Of a stretch of DNA of 64,000 bases, positions 31,001 to 38,165 are shown one piece after another (the stretch's first letter is position 1; each line of letters begins with the position of its first letter). A model generated the notes under the pieces. That model worked only from the letters and a program-made list of their open reading frames with translations. It searched no databases and was not told the origin of the DNA. The position numbers and the translations under genes are program-made. The DNA lies in the NCBI RefSeq assembly GCF_026283965.1, contig NZ_JAPDPD010000002.1:62001-126000 (forward strand). The letters are read 5' to 3'. This DNA comes from Dyella subtropica. GTDB taxonomy: Bacteria > Pseudomonadota > Gammaproteobacteria > Xanthomonadales > Rhodanobacteraceae.

Positions 31001-31379
31001 GTCCTATACCGACTCGACGGCCCAGCAGACGCTCACCGACGCCAAGTCGTACACCGACCAGAAGACCGCCAACCTGGTGAGCAACTCGGACTTCAATGCC
31101 TTCAAGTCCGACGTCAATACGCGCTTCAGCACCCTCGACACCCGCTTGAACCGCGTCGGTGCGATGGGTACGGCGATGGCCGGTATGGCGGGCGCTATTG
31201 CGGCAGCTCCAGGCACCGATAACCGCGTCAGTGCGGCCGTCGGTGGCTATCGCGGTCAGGGTGCGTTGGCAGTGGGTTATGCCGCGCGCATCCCGGGCAA
31301 TGGCGCGATCTTGCTGGGTGGCTCCGTCGCTGGTGGTGGTGAATCCAGCGGCACGGTCGGCGTCAGCTTCGGCTGGTAA
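25041..31379 (+). CDS. Giant trimeric autotransporter adhesin (YadA/Hia type)
   Basis: A 2112-residue type Vc secreted adhesin. Residues 1-30 are an extended signal peptide region (NRIFSKVWNKSLGMLVVASE), followed by a hydrophobic signal core ending near AAAGVHA. From about 75 to 1780 it is built of YadA-head left-handed beta-roll repeats of the AIGxxAxAxGxxS type. These are interrupted by six neck/HANS modules of the type RQITNVAAGTEATDAVNKSQ, at roughly residues 220, 668, 955, 1248, 1535 and 1790. A Pro/Ala/Thr linker (about 1930-1960) and a coiled-coil stalk (ALVTAKSYTDSTAQQTLTDA) follow. The last 75 residues are the YadA anchor, ending in GTVGVSFGW with the terminal aromatic expected for BAM recognition. 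Start is GTG with a strong ribosome site. It probably mediates adhesion or biofilm formation. Confidence 0.96.
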   Translation: MNRIFSKVWNKSLGMLVVASEFARANGKGGASRRLRAAVGAVALTFGVAAAGVHATDNQVAKLAADTTVTPESASDGQPNPDGSFATGGGTATGANATAIGHDSQAMGAGTTAVGGNAKALKVSASAFGSNAKAAETNTTALGTNAQALQATATAVGANAQARSNAATAVGYDSRVLDAATNGTAVGSRSQAQADNSVALGAGSIANRVNTVSVGSAGNERQIANVAAGTQATDAVNKSQLDAVSDSVSDAQHYFKADGAHDGSDDAVINGNGAIAVGRNSQATANAATAVGGDSSASGIGSSAFGQNAMAFGDASVAVGQSAQSWGFGNTAVGASAVADADQAATALGALSAASGTGSTAVGGMANAVGPGSLAAGFSAIGYGAASVANGAYSAAIGDFSVATGHDAWALGKASIAIGDTSAAVSDGAIAIGGSSNANGQQGLALGDQALADGDYATAVGGTSYASGTGASAFGNGAVAMGDFANAIGYGSVATGENGIAMGNGATASSDYSIAQGWNSNVGANAKGGTAIGTLAGIGDGASGGLAIGTVAYVGKNALNGLAMGTLAGVASGAQNALAIGTWTLASADSAVAIGGIYAGRGNVIRSTWADGAESVAVGAGARAFGEHAVALGAMSYTTADNAIALGDFSVADRAHTVSVGSAGSERQITNVAAGTEATDAVNKSQLDAVAAEGHATSKYFKANGVVGLFDDAIADGDRAIAVGSDSQALGSHATAIGAGSHASGEQSLAIGDDANAANYNAIAIGSNAVSSGWASMAMGLGAVADGARGIAIGEGAHASTMGTAMGWGSQSTGMYSTALGGAAYATGYSTLAAGAGATALGNNATALGAGAGSSITVDQITAVGSNAVANAFRGTVVGADSYIAAPQSTAIGANAFSFGNNGTAIGESSEVAYGADNAVALGSGSYADRANTVSVGASATWTDGYGVEHPALQRQITNVAAGTEATDAVNKSQLDAVAAEGHATSKYFKANGVIGLFDDAIADGDRAIAVGSNSQALGSHATAIGAGSHASGEQSLAIGDDANAANYNAIAIGSNAVSSGWASMAMGLGAAADGARGIAIGEGAHASSTGTIALGWGSRSTGRFSTAVGGASSAIGYNTLAAGAGASALGNNSTALGAGAGSRGYVVDQITAVGSGASAGAYRGTVVGAGGYIAAWAPQSTVIGANAFSFGNNGTAIGESSEVAYGADNAVALGSGSYADRANTVSVGASATWTDGYGVEHPALQRQITNVAAGTEATDAVNKSQLDAVAAEGHATSKYFKANGVIGLFDDAIADGDRAIAVGSNSQALGSHATAIGAGSHASGEQSLAIGDGANASNYNAIAIGSNAMSSGWASMAMGLGAAANGYYASAFGTGSLADGDFTTAVGVGAMAIGNAATVFGAESYASGNYGLAVGARANSGGEDSIALGHTAIAGADGAVAIGGIYVPPPGEVGFLESTIATGRNAVALGASAMANGADSVSLGAASVAAVDHATAVGAGAQAVASGSTAIGYNSTTTRDNTVSVGSDIRGINRQITNVAAGTEATDAVNKSQLDAVAAEGNATSKYFKANGVTGLFDDAIADGDFAIAVGSDSHASGSHATSIGAGSHASGEQSLAIGSMSSASGLNSTAIGADSHAGGDWGTATGAFSNAGGLGATAYGANAQAANTFALALGSKSWALAEGSIAVGTESLARATHAVAIGTAAQASSFGAVAIGGKSGSDGGLAQITWAAGTESVALGAGAQAFGKQGVALGAMSEARADDSVALGSFSIADRAHTVSVGSAGNERQITNVAAGSADTDAVNVKQLNTAIEGVGGDLANAVKYDDASKSRITLEGSGGTVIGNVASGKLSASSSEAVNGSQLFNLGDQTAQLLGGGAYMTSAGLVAPNYIIQGSSYYNVGDALSALDGAFGSLDYRVGQLEDGHSFASTPNPADKPTTAPVVETPTAVAPAAAPAIVSNVANGVAPTDAANVSQVDEALVTAKSYTDSTAQQTLTDAKSYTDQKTANLVSNSDFNAFKSDVNTRFSTLDTRLNRVGAMGTAMAGMAGAIAAAPGTDNRVSAAVGGYRGQGALAVGYAARIPGNGAILLGGSVAGGGESSGTVGVSFGW
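27042..29900 (+). repeat. Tandem near-identical repeats of about 870 bp inside the adhesin gene
   Basis: The neck-module anchor CAGATCACCAACGTGGC recurs at 27042, 27905 and 28782, and as a variant at 29645, so the spacings are 863, 877 and 863 bases. Long stretches between the anchors are identical or nearly so at the DNA level. The fourth unit keeps the first 250 bases and then diverges. This points to recent in-gene duplication and scope for copy-number change. Confidence 0.93.
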
Positions 31380-31388
31380 GGCAACACG

Positions 31389-31463
31389 CTCCCTCTCCGT
31401 TGGAGGGGAGAGGGAGTTCCTTCGTTTTTCCTCACGCCGCCATGCCATCCAGGGCATGGCGGC
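31389..31463 (+). terminator. Terminator hairpins after the adhesin gene
   Basis: A 10-bp stem (ctccctctcc 31389-31398 with ggagagggag 31407-31416) is followed by TTCCTTCGTTTTT. A second 11-bp stem (gccgccatgcc 31436-31446 with ggcatggcggc 31453-31463) is followed after ten bases by TTTTT. Together they separate the adhesin from the subtilase gene. Confidence 0.75.
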
Positions 31464-31527
31464 CGTCTGTCGGTTTTTCACCTTCCGGGCAGGGAAAACC
31501 CTACTCATGTTCCTCAAGGAGCCGTAC

Positions 31528-33429
31528 ATGAAGTCACCCCGTTCCTTCCGCATCCGCGCCATCGCTACGGCCGCGGCATTGGCTTTGGTCGTTCCGGCCA
31601 TTCATGCCGCCGATGCTCCGAAGCTGGCCATGCCCAAGGCGCCGTCCAGCACGCAGACGACTGAAAGCTACAACCGCTTCATCGTTACCTATCGCAATGG
31701 CACCACCGAGCAGCGGGACAGCAAAGCCGCGTTGCAGAACGTGAAGGCCGCCGTGAGCCGTGCCGGCCTCGACGGCGCCACGCGTTTGGCCACCGGCGCT
31801 ACCACGGCGCCGCTCAGCGTGTCGCATCTACGCAAGCTGGCGATCGGTGCGGAGCTGGTGCGTACTTCGCGCAACCTCAATCAGACCGAAGCCAACGCCC
31901 TCATGCAGCAGATCGCTGCCGACCCGGCGGTGTCCCATGTGGAACCGGACGTGATGATGCGCGCGGTACGCGACATCGCTGCACCGACGAATGCCACCCC
32001 GCAGACATTCACGCCTGACGATCCGTACTACGCGAAGTACCAGTGGCATTTCAGCGATCCGACCGGCGGCGCCAACATCAACAATGCCTGGGATCTTGCC
32101 GACGGTACCGGTGTGACCGTGGCCGTGATCGACACCGGTATCACGCAACATCCGGATCTCGATCTGTCGTTGGCCGATGCCGGCTACGACTTCATTTCCG
32201 ATGCCACCGTGTCCGGCCGCGACAGCGATGACCGCGCGCCGGGCGGCTGGGACCTGGGCGACTGGACCACGGCAGGCCAATGCGGTCCTGGCTCGTCCGC
32301 AGACAACAGCAGCTGGCACGGCACCCACGTGTCCGGCACCATCGCCGAACTCACCAACAACGGTGAAGGCATGGCCGGTATCGCATACAAGGCCAAGGTG
32401 TTGCCGGTGCGCGTGCTCGGCCATTGCGGTGGTTACACCTCCGACATCGCGGATGCCATCGTTTGGGCTTCGGGTGGCCAAGTAGACGGTGTGCCGGACA
32501 ACCAGCATCCAGCACGGGTCATCAATATGAGCCTGGGGGGTTCTGGCTCCTGCTCGGCCGGCAGCGTTACCGGCCAGGCGATTGCCGGTGCGATCAGTCG
32601 TGGCACCACGGTGGTGGTGGCAGCCGGCAACAGCAATGCGGACGCAGCCGATTTCTCGCCGGCCAATTGCCCCGGCGTGATCGCGGTGGCCTCCAACGGC
32701 ATTGCCGGCAAGCGTGCGTTCTATTCCAACTACGGCGCGGGCGTCACCCTTTCGGCGCCGGGTGGTGGCGTGTATCCGAACGATGGCAGCAATGGCACGC
32801 CAATCAACACGGGATTCGTGTGGTCAACCATTAACGAGGGCACGACCGTGCCGGGCGATGCGGGCTACGGCGGCATGGCTGGCACCTCGCAGGCATCTCC
32901 TCACGTTGCCGGCACGGTGGCGATGATTTTGAGCGCTACGCAGGAAGCGCGGAAGGCCGCGCCGACACCGGCCGAGATCAGGGCACTTCTCACCAGCACA
33001 GCGCGTCGCTTCCCGGCTGCCACTGACAGGCCGATCGGCGCCGGCATCGTCGATGCCTATGCCGCTGTCAACAAGGCGCTGGGCAATGACGATGGTGGAG
33101 TCGAACCAGTCACTGCACTGACCAAGGGTGTGCTGCTGGGCAATCAGGCGGGTGGCACCTATGCATCTTCGGTGTACTCGATCAACGTGCCTGCCGGTGC
33201 TCGCAATCTCAACATCCGCACCCTGGGCGGCACCGGGGACGTCACGTTGTTTGTGAAGGCCGGCGCCCTGCCAGGGACGGAAGGCGAAGGTGCCGACTTC
33301 ACCTCGGCCAAGCCGGGCAACAATGAAGCCGTGGTGATCGTTCAGCCGAAGACGACGACGTACTACATCCGCGTGTACGGTGCGCAAGCCTTCGGTAACG
33401 TCTCCGTGTTGGCGACATACACCAACTGA
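31528..33429 (+). CDS. Secreted S8 family (subtilisin-like) serine protease with PPC domain
   Basis: A 633-residue preproprotein. A signal peptide spans about residues 1-27 (AIATAAALALVVPAIHAADA). An inhibitor-like propeptide follows (YNRFIVTYRNGTTEQ to SHVEPDVMMR). The catalytic domain has Asp202 (AVIDTGITQHPD), His264 (SSWHGTHVSG) and Ser454 (GMAGTSQASPH), with the oxyanion Asn in VVAAGNSN. The C-terminal 110 residues form a PPC domain (GDVTLFVKAG, TYYIRVYG), usually removed on maturation. The ATG at 31528 is fixed by AAGGAG seven bases upstream. It is the next gene after the adhesin and is probably exported; processing the adhesin is a possibility only. Confidence 0.96.
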   Translation: MKSPRSFRIRAIATAAALALVVPAIHAADAPKLAMPKAPSSTQTTESYNRFIVTYRNGTTEQRDSKAALQNVKAAVSRAGLDGATRLATGATTAPLSVSHLRKLAIGAELVRTSRNLNQTEANALMQQIAADPAVSHVEPDVMMRAVRDIAAPTNATPQTFTPDDPYYAKYQWHFSDPTGGANINNAWDLADGTGVTVAVIDTGITQHPDLDLSLADAGYDFISDATVSGRDSDDRAPGGWDLGDWTTAGQCGPGSSADNSSWHGTHVSGTIAELTNNGEGMAGIAYKAKVLPVRVLGHCGGYTSDIADAIVWASGGQVDGVPDNQHPARVINMSLGGSGSCSAGSVTGQAIAGAISRGTTVVVAAGNSNADAADFSPANCPGVIAVASNGIAGKRAFYSNYGAGVTLSAPGGGVYPNDGSNGTPINTGFVWSTINEGTTVPGDAGYGGMAGTSQASPHVAGTVAMILSATQEARKAAPTPAEIRALLTSTARRFPAATDRPIGAGIVDAYAAVNKALGNDDGGVEPVTALTKGVLLGNQAGGTYASSVYSINVPAGARNLNIRTLGGTGDVTLFVKAGALPGTEGEGADFTSAKPGNNEAVVIVQPKTTTYYIRVYGAQAFGNVSVLATYTN

Positions 33430-33451
33430 GTTATCGGTCTCCGAAGAACGA

Positions 33452-33480
33452 AAGCCCCCGGCGCGAGTCGGGGGCTTTTT
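33452..33480 (+). terminator. Rho-independent terminator after the subtilase gene
   Basis: A 9-bp stem (aagcccccg/cgggggctt) is followed directly by a T-run, 23 bp after the stop codon. Confidence 0.92.
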
Positions 33481-33494
33481 GGTGTGTGGTGCTG

Positions 33495-33620
33495 ATGAAA
33501 AGCGTAGATGACTACGAGGAGGCGATGCGGACCGAGCAATGGCAGCTCAAGTACTTCCTTCCCTTTGAACAAAGCGGAGCGGCCGACTCGGCGCGGGTAC
33601 GCAAGCTATTTAAGATGTGA
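33495..33620 (+). CDS. Possible 41-residue small protein
   Basis: An open frame starts at ATG 33495 and ends at TGA 33620 just after the subtilase terminator. The product is mixed and charged (MKSVDDYEEAMRTEQWQLKY, ending VRKLFKM), with protein-like composition but no recognised family. No clear ribosome site precedes it. It could be a small gene, a remnant or chance. Confidence 0.25.
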   Translation: MKSVDDYEEAMRTEQWQLKYFLPFEQSGAADSARVRKLFKM

Positions 33621-33938
33621 GGCTGGGCCCGATCCTGCCGGTAGCGACTACACCAGCCGCGGATGGGCCTGCCGTTTGCCTCCGTGGCGACTTGGCGGAC
33701 CAGCTCCCTCGTTGACTATCAGCGACTTACGGCAATCTCGCCGAGCGCGTTCAGGCAGGGTGCGGCCGTTACCTCAGCGGCGCAGGCAGGGGTGGGTAAG
33801 GCCACCCTAAGCCAGCTATAATCAACCGGTTGCACTCACCTGCATGGTCACATGCCTTAACCGTGTCGACGTCATGCGTCGCACTGGTTCTTCCAGCGCT
33901 GTGACAATAACTAGCTTGAGACACAGGAAACAAAACCC
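33621..33938 (+). promoter_or_regulatory. ssb upstream region with candidate -10
   Basis: No gene is supported in these 318 bases. A perfect TATAAT at 33817-33822 lies about 117 bp before the ssb ATG, without a good -35. No LexA-type box was seen by eye. Confidence 0.4.
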
Positions 33939-34481
33939 ATGGCACGCGGCATCAACAAAGTCATTCTGGTCGGCAACCTCGGCGCGGACCCCGAGACGCG
34001 CTACACCGGCAGCGGTACCGCGATCACCAACCTGCGTCTGGCGACGTCCGAGCAGTGGACCGACAAGCAGACCGGCGAAAAGCAGGATCGCACCGAGTGG
34101 CACCGCGTGGTGCTGTTCGGCAAGCTCGGCGAGATCGCTGGCGAATATCTGAAGAAGGGCCGCCAGGTCTATATCGAAGGCTCGCTACGCACCAGCAAGT
34201 ACACCGACAAAGACGGCGTCGAGCGCTACACCACCGACATCATCGGCAGCGAGATGCAGATGCTCGGCGGCGGCGAAGCCGGCGGCGCGAGTGGTGGTGG
34301 CGGTGGCGGCGGTGGATACCGCGAGCGCCCCCAGGGCGGCGGTCAGCGCCAAAGTGGTGGCGGTTACGGTGGTGGCGGTCAGCAGCAGCGCAGTGGCGGC
34401 GACTACGGCAACCAGCAGCGCCAGTCCGCACCGCCTCCGATCGAGAACAACAGCTTCGACGACGACGATATTCCGTTCTGA
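33939..34481 (+). CDS. ssb: Single-stranded DNA-binding protein SSB
   Basis: SSB coats single-stranded DNA as a tetramer in replication, recombination and repair. The 180-residue protein has the OB fold in residues 1-110 ([58 protein letters not shown]). A Gly/Gln-rich disordered linker follows, then the acidic C-terminal tip DDDDIPF that recruits partner proteins. Its own terminator follows, and an accessory island begins just beyond. Confidence 0.99.
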   Translation: MARGINKVILVGNLGADPETRYTGSGTAITNLRLATSEQWTDKQTGEKQDRTEWHRVVLFGKLGEIAGEYLKKGRQVYIEGSLRTSKYTDKDGVERYTTDIIGSEMQMLGGGEAGGASGGGGGGGGYRERPQGGGQRQSGGGYGGGGQQQRSGGDYGNQQRQSAPPPIENNSFDDDDIPF

Positions 34482-34563
34482 CCTTGATGAACTTTAGATT
34501 GTTAGGTTGAGAAGGTCGCCGTGCGAGGCTTTGATCTTCTGAATCAATGATTTGTGTCGTATG

Positions 34564-34607
34564 AAGCCGCGCCCTGATTTGTAAGATTGGGGCGCGGCTT
34601 TCTTTTG
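34564..34607 (+). terminator. Rho-independent terminator after ssb
   Basis: An 11-bp stem (aagccgcgccc 34564-34574 with gggcgcggctt 34590-34600) is followed by TTTCTTTT. Confidence 0.9.
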
Positions 34608-34687
34608 TCTTTTTCCAAGGAAAAGACTTGCGGAAATTTAAACTGTCAAGATAAAAGTGTGGCCAACATCCTTGTGAAGTTGGTGAC

Positions 34688-34933
34688 GTGAGAGTTGAGA
34701 CCTTAAGGCATCCGAGCGGGCAACAGATTCCCATACTTCTCGATGATGCTGACTTGCCTATGGTGGCTCCGAATGAATGGGTGCTCAAACGTTATGACCG
34801 CTCCGAAAACACGCTTTCCAGGAATCTACGTGAGCTAACGGTGCTCTATCGGTGGGCAAGGAGTATCTCTAACACCCTGCCGTGGCTCGCATGCCTGTAC
34901 TCACAAGGGCGGAACCATCAGGTCCGCCTATGA
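34688..34933 (+). pseudogene. Truncated N-terminal fragment of a tyrosine-recombinase-like integrase
   Basis: The frame begins at GTG 34688. It encodes about 50 residues that resemble the start of phage/ICE-type site-specific integrases: a short beta hairpin (LRHPSGQQIPILLDD) and then NTLSRNLRELTVLYRWARS, typical of the N-terminal core-binding helix. The similarity stops at about 34870, and no catalytic domain with the R-H-R-Y residues follows in any frame. A possible promoter (TTGCGG at 34628, GATAAA at 34650, 16-bp spacer) precedes it. It marks the left edge of the lower-GC island. The 110 bp between it and the NTPase gene hold nothing recognisable. Confidence 0.55.
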
Positions 34934-35045
34934 ATTCGGCCGCGCGAACTAGTCGAAGCCATCCCTTGGGGAGCCTGCCGTGCCCAACACTGCCGCCCAG
35001 CGGTCGTCGTAAACTGGAGCCGCCCCGGTCTTCAGAGGTCTGCGC

Positions 35046-36749
35046 ATGTCACTGTGGTCAACGAAGCCCCAACTCATTGATGCCTTAAACGACCCGGATA
35101 ACAAGGTCATTGCACTGACTGGAAAATGGGGAACCGGGAAGAGCCATCTATGGCAGGACGTAAAGGGCGAATCAAAAGAACCGGAAGTCACCAGGGCGCT
35201 CTATGTCTCGCTATTTGGCGTGGCAGACATGAACCAACTCAAGGTGAAAATTGTCCAGAGCGCCGTCCCTAACGCTGACGCAAATCGCGCGATGTGGCAG
35301 AGGGTAGATGCTGCCATTGCCGGCTTTAAGAAGTTGGCAACCTCATTTCATAAGGGTTTTTCGGCGCTTGATGACCTCGCGCTACTTGCCGTGCCTTCAA
35401 TTCTCAAGAATCGCTTTCTAGTCTTGGATGACATCGAAAGGAAGCATGAGAAACTCAGCATCGACGAAATTCTTGGTTTTATCGACGAGGTTACCCAACT
35501 CTACGGAACGAGACTTGTCCTTATTCTGAATAGCGACCAGCTTTCAGATAAGGCAATGTGGGAAAAACTTCGTGAAAAAGTAATCGATCAAGAAATTCAG
35601 TTGGATACGTCGCCCGGCGAAGCCTTTGACATCGCCGCAAGCTCTACGCCGACACATTACGGCAGACCTATCAAAGAGGCTGTCGAAACGTGTGATCTAA
35701 CCAACATACGAATAGTCCGAAAGGTTATCCGCGCCATCAACCGCATTTTGGGTGACAGAATCCATCTTCCAGCGTCGGTACTCGGCCGCATCATTCCCTC
35801 TACGACCCTACTAGCGTCTATCTACTACAGGGGAATTGAGAACGGACCAACCTTCGACTTCGTGTTACGAGCCGGTTCGCCAAGAGATGAGGAAGTAACT
35901 AACGCAGATTCGACCGAAGATGCTCACGAAAACAAGCACCGTACCCAGTGGAGGTCGCTGCTACACCAGCTCGGCATCAATTCGACCGATGAATACGAAA
36001 TGCTCGTTGTGGACTATCTCGAAACCGGCCTCTTAGACGCTTCTGCAGTAGGAGTCATCATTGATCGGTATGTTGCCGAAACAGAGTTGATGGAAACTCA
36101 TCAGCGCGTCCATGAATTTCGCGAGCATGCCCTTTGGCATCACAATCTGACCGAAGAAGCGCTTGTGGCCGAGGCGCGGAGCTTGGCGGCCGAAGCTAGT
36201 AGGATTGACCCTTACACAGTGACGTGGATACACGACCTCATCAGCGAGTTTCCTGGCGGAGAGGAGGTCGGGAATCTCATGCTTGATAACTGGCTCACCG
36301 CATTTTCCTCGAAGCCAGATCGCGGCGCCCCGGAGCGGGACTTCTTGTCTCGAAAGTTACATCCGCGCATCAAAGCGGAATTCGAGGCTCTCGCCAACGA
36401 GATTCAAGCAGAAACCACTTTGTACGATGCATGCGAACGCATTGCAGTCCACCGATCGTGGGGAACGCGTCAGACGTTAGCGCTTAGAGGCGCGACAGTT
36501 CAAGATTTCGAAGTGGCCATTCGGACGCTAGACATCGACAAGTTCAAACTGTTCATGTCTCAACTTATCGAGATGTGCGCGCATCCATCAACTTATAGTG
36601 AGCACTTCGGCACGGCGACTGAGCGCTTCATCGAGGCATGTAGAGGAATTTGCGCTGACCCTTCCTCTGGGCGACTAGGCAAGCTCATCCGAGTGCTCTT
36701 TGAGGACGGAAAGCTCTTGTCGCTTCTCGATCAAGAGCGAGCAACCTAA
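35046..36749 (+). CDS. KAP-like P-loop NTPase
   Basis: A 567-residue P-loop NTPase. Walker A is GKWGTGKS (residues 26-33). Walker B is FLVLDDIER (124-132), with two acidic residues and a following Arg. A sensor-1-like Asn lies in LVLILNSDQL (157-166). The layout, with a short N-terminal WSTKPQLIDAL before Walker A and a DDIER Walker B, is that of KAP/STAND-related NTPases common in phage-defence loci. No transmembrane insertion is visible, unlike classic KAP proteins. The C-terminal 350 residues are helical and charged with no recognised domain, possibly a sensor. Base composition is clearly lower in GC than the flanking core genes (about 25 of 60 bases in 35401-35460). It lies 285 bp upstream of a CHAT-protease frame. 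Confidence 0.78.
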   Translation: MSLWSTKPQLIDALNDPDNKVIALTGKWGTGKSHLWQDVKGESKEPEVTRALYVSLFGVADMNQLKVKIVQSAVPNADANRAMWQRVDAAIAGFKKLATSFHKGFSALDDLALLAVPSILKNRFLVLDDIERKHEKLSIDEILGFIDEVTQLYGTRLVLILNSDQLSDKAMWEKLREKVIDQEIQLDTSPGEAFDIAASSTPTHYGRPIKEAVETCDLTNIRIVRKVIRAINRILGDRIHLPASVLGRIIPSTTLLASIYYRGIENGPTFDFVLRAGSPRDEEVTNADSTEDAHENKHRTQWRSLLHQLGINSTDEYEMLVVDYLETGLLDASAVGVIIDRYVAETELMETHQRVHEFREHALWHHNLTEEALVAEARSLAAEASRIDPYTVTWIHDLISEFPGGEEVGNLMLDNWLTAFSSKPDRGAPERDFLSRKLHPRIKAEFEALANEIQAETTLYDACERIAVHRSWGTRQTLALRGATVQDFEVAIRTLDIDKFKLFMSQLIEMCAHPSTYSEHFGTATERFIEACRGICADPSSGRLGKLIRVLFEDGKLLSLLDQERAT

Positions 36750-37034
36750 CTACGACAGGACCAGCGCTCACGATCACGAGTAGTGGAAAGATCGACCCCA
36801 AGAGATCTAAGCATCACCAGCAACAACGATCACGACCAGCGGGAGGGATCACGATCAGCGTGAGCGATCGCTGGCAGCGCCTCGATAGAGAATCTCAGCA
36901 ACAGAAGACAGGTCAGCCAGTGTCACCAGGGCGGTATCCCTTCAGCGGGAAATCCAGCCTCTCGATCGCATACGGTCTTGCCGCGCCGCTCGCAGAGTGC
37001 ATCTATCAAATCAATCAGGTACGAAACAGCCTCC
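36750..37034 (+). other. NTPase-CHAT intergenic region with GATCACGA repeats
   Basis: The motif GATCACGA occurs three times (about 36772, 36828 and 36847), with an inverted CGCTCACG/CGTGAGCG pair around it. They may be regulator sites. The second half overlaps a possible 65-residue frame, 36860-37057. No firm promoter is seen. Confidence 0.3.
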
Positions 37035-37057
37035 ATGGACGACGAACTGCTGGCTAA
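36860..37057 (+). CDS. Possible 65-residue small protein upstream of the CHAT gene
   Basis: The frame opens at GTG 36860 and overlaps the start of the CHAT frame by 23 bases. Its sequence is protein-like in the second half (PVSPGRYPFSGKSSLSIAYG), but there is no strong ribosome site and no known family. It could be a real small component, a frameshifted former N-terminus of the CHAT protein, or chance. Confidence 0.25.
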   Translation: MSDRWQRLDRESQQQKTGQPVSPGRYPFSGKSSLSIAYGLAAPLAECIYQINQVRNSLHGRRTAG

Positions 37058-38033
37058 TCTCACCCAACTGGACAATGTCGGCTCCGATGATCTGGCTTCT
37101 GACCTTCCGTACCTAAGCTATTGGCTTCTGACTCCTGCGCGTGACGATGGGTATACGCCGTTCCAAGGCTTCAGCCTCGACATTGCCATTCCGGTGTTCT
37201 CCGACTTGATCCGGCTACTCTCGGTGCTGCCTGCGTCGCCCATGGAGATCTTTGCGCCCCCCGAAGCGCTGCCAGGTTTGCGACGCCCAGTTTCTAGCAA
37301 GCGCGCCGAGATAGTGGGCATGCCTTCTTTTCTGGAATTGCAAAAGAGACCAAGGGGGAAGAACGTCATCTCGATCATCCTCGGCCTTCCTCCCCAAATC
37401 GAGATCGCACTTGGTATTGCAGAGAACCCGCGTCCCATCTTCGTAACGACGACGTCGGTCGATGGTGCACTCGCAATAGAGGGGTATCAGGGACATCCCG
37501 CGCAGCTTCTCGACTCGGCAATTCGTGATGCGCTCCTCGCGCGACTGACACCAATACGCCATGAAGAAATCAGGGCTTTGAGTCTTAGGGAGCCATTTCA
37601 AGGGGGACGCCATCCCTCTCGCGTGGCTGGTGTCACACGGCCCAATGAGACCTTGGCCGAGTCCTTGGGATACGCCTATGCAGGTTTCGATCGCATTCGA
37701 CAAGATGCCAAAGATTCCTACGTCGAGGCGATCCTTGATTCCTCCGACCGAGCGCGGGAACTGATCGACGATTCATCCACTGATGCGATCCTGTACGCAC
37801 CGTCGATCGTGCGCCATTTGTATGCGTTCGGTAGCGCGTTCTGGAACAACTTGCTCCGCAAGATCCGGTCCCGAGAGCTACGAGACCTGATCAAGGATGG
37901 TGTGTTCCGGAACCCGGGATACTCTGGCTTCACGTTCACGTACGAAGGTCCGGAGACTATCAACCCCCATGAAGATGAGACTGCTAGCGTCATGTTATCC
38001 GTGCGCCGAGCCGAACTGCTCCTCACTGCGTAG
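37035..38033 (+). CDS. N-terminal half of an amber-interrupted CHAT-protease protein
   Basis: A 332-residue product beginning at ATG 37035 (MDDELLANLTQLDNVGSDDL) and ending at TAG 38031-38033. No known domain is recognised. It has mixed alpha/beta character with hydrophobic strands (NVISIILGLPPQIEIALG, PIFVTTTSVDG) and a helical second half (SIVRHLYAFGSAFWNNLLRK). The same frame stays open immediately after the TAG for another 390 codons that hold a CHAT protease domain. The two parts therefore look like one ancestral 723-codon gene. Alone, this half would lack the protease. An in-frame TTG at 36978 could extend the start by 19 residues. Composition matches the NTPase gene upstream. Confidence 0.7.
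   Translation: MDDELLANLTQLDNVGSDDLASDLPYLSYWLLTPARDDGYTPFQGFSLDIAIPVFSDLIRLLSVLPASPMEIFAPPEALPGLRRPVSSKRAEIVGMPSFLELQKRPRGKNVISIILGLPPQIEIALGIAENPRPIFVTTTSVDGALAIEGYQGHPAQLLDSAIRDALLARLTPIRHEEIRALSLREPFQGGRHPSRVAGVTRPNETLAESLGYAYAGFDRIRQDAKDSYVEAILDSSDRARELIDDSSTDAILYAPSIVRHLYAFGSAFWNNLLRKIRSRELRDLIKDGVFRNPGYSGFTFTYEGPETINPHEDETASVMLSVRRAELLLTA
38031..38033 (+). other. In-frame amber codon interrupting the CHAT gene
   Basis: TAG is codon 333 counted from 37035. Frame 0 has no other stop between 37035 and 39204, and codons after the TAG read as normal protein (GIGALAANGLKPALRLPN). One base change (CAG or GAG to TAG) would explain it. Real readthrough, a nonsense mutation and a sequence error are all possible. 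Confidence 0.85.
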
Positions 38034-38165
38034 GGTATCGGGGCACTCGCCGCAAACGGACTGAAGCCGGCCCTTCGGCTTCCGAACGCAGTCAACCTTC
38101 ACAACGCCACCCTGCGGGAGATCGAACGACACGCCGACCGCTCGGATCTCCGTGGCCGGCAACTA

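Noticed and set aside
34932-34960. Polylinker-like run with EcoRI and SpeI sites (GAATTC...ACTAGT)
   Set aside because: The order and spacing match no standard vector linker. It is a chance match in genomic sequence.
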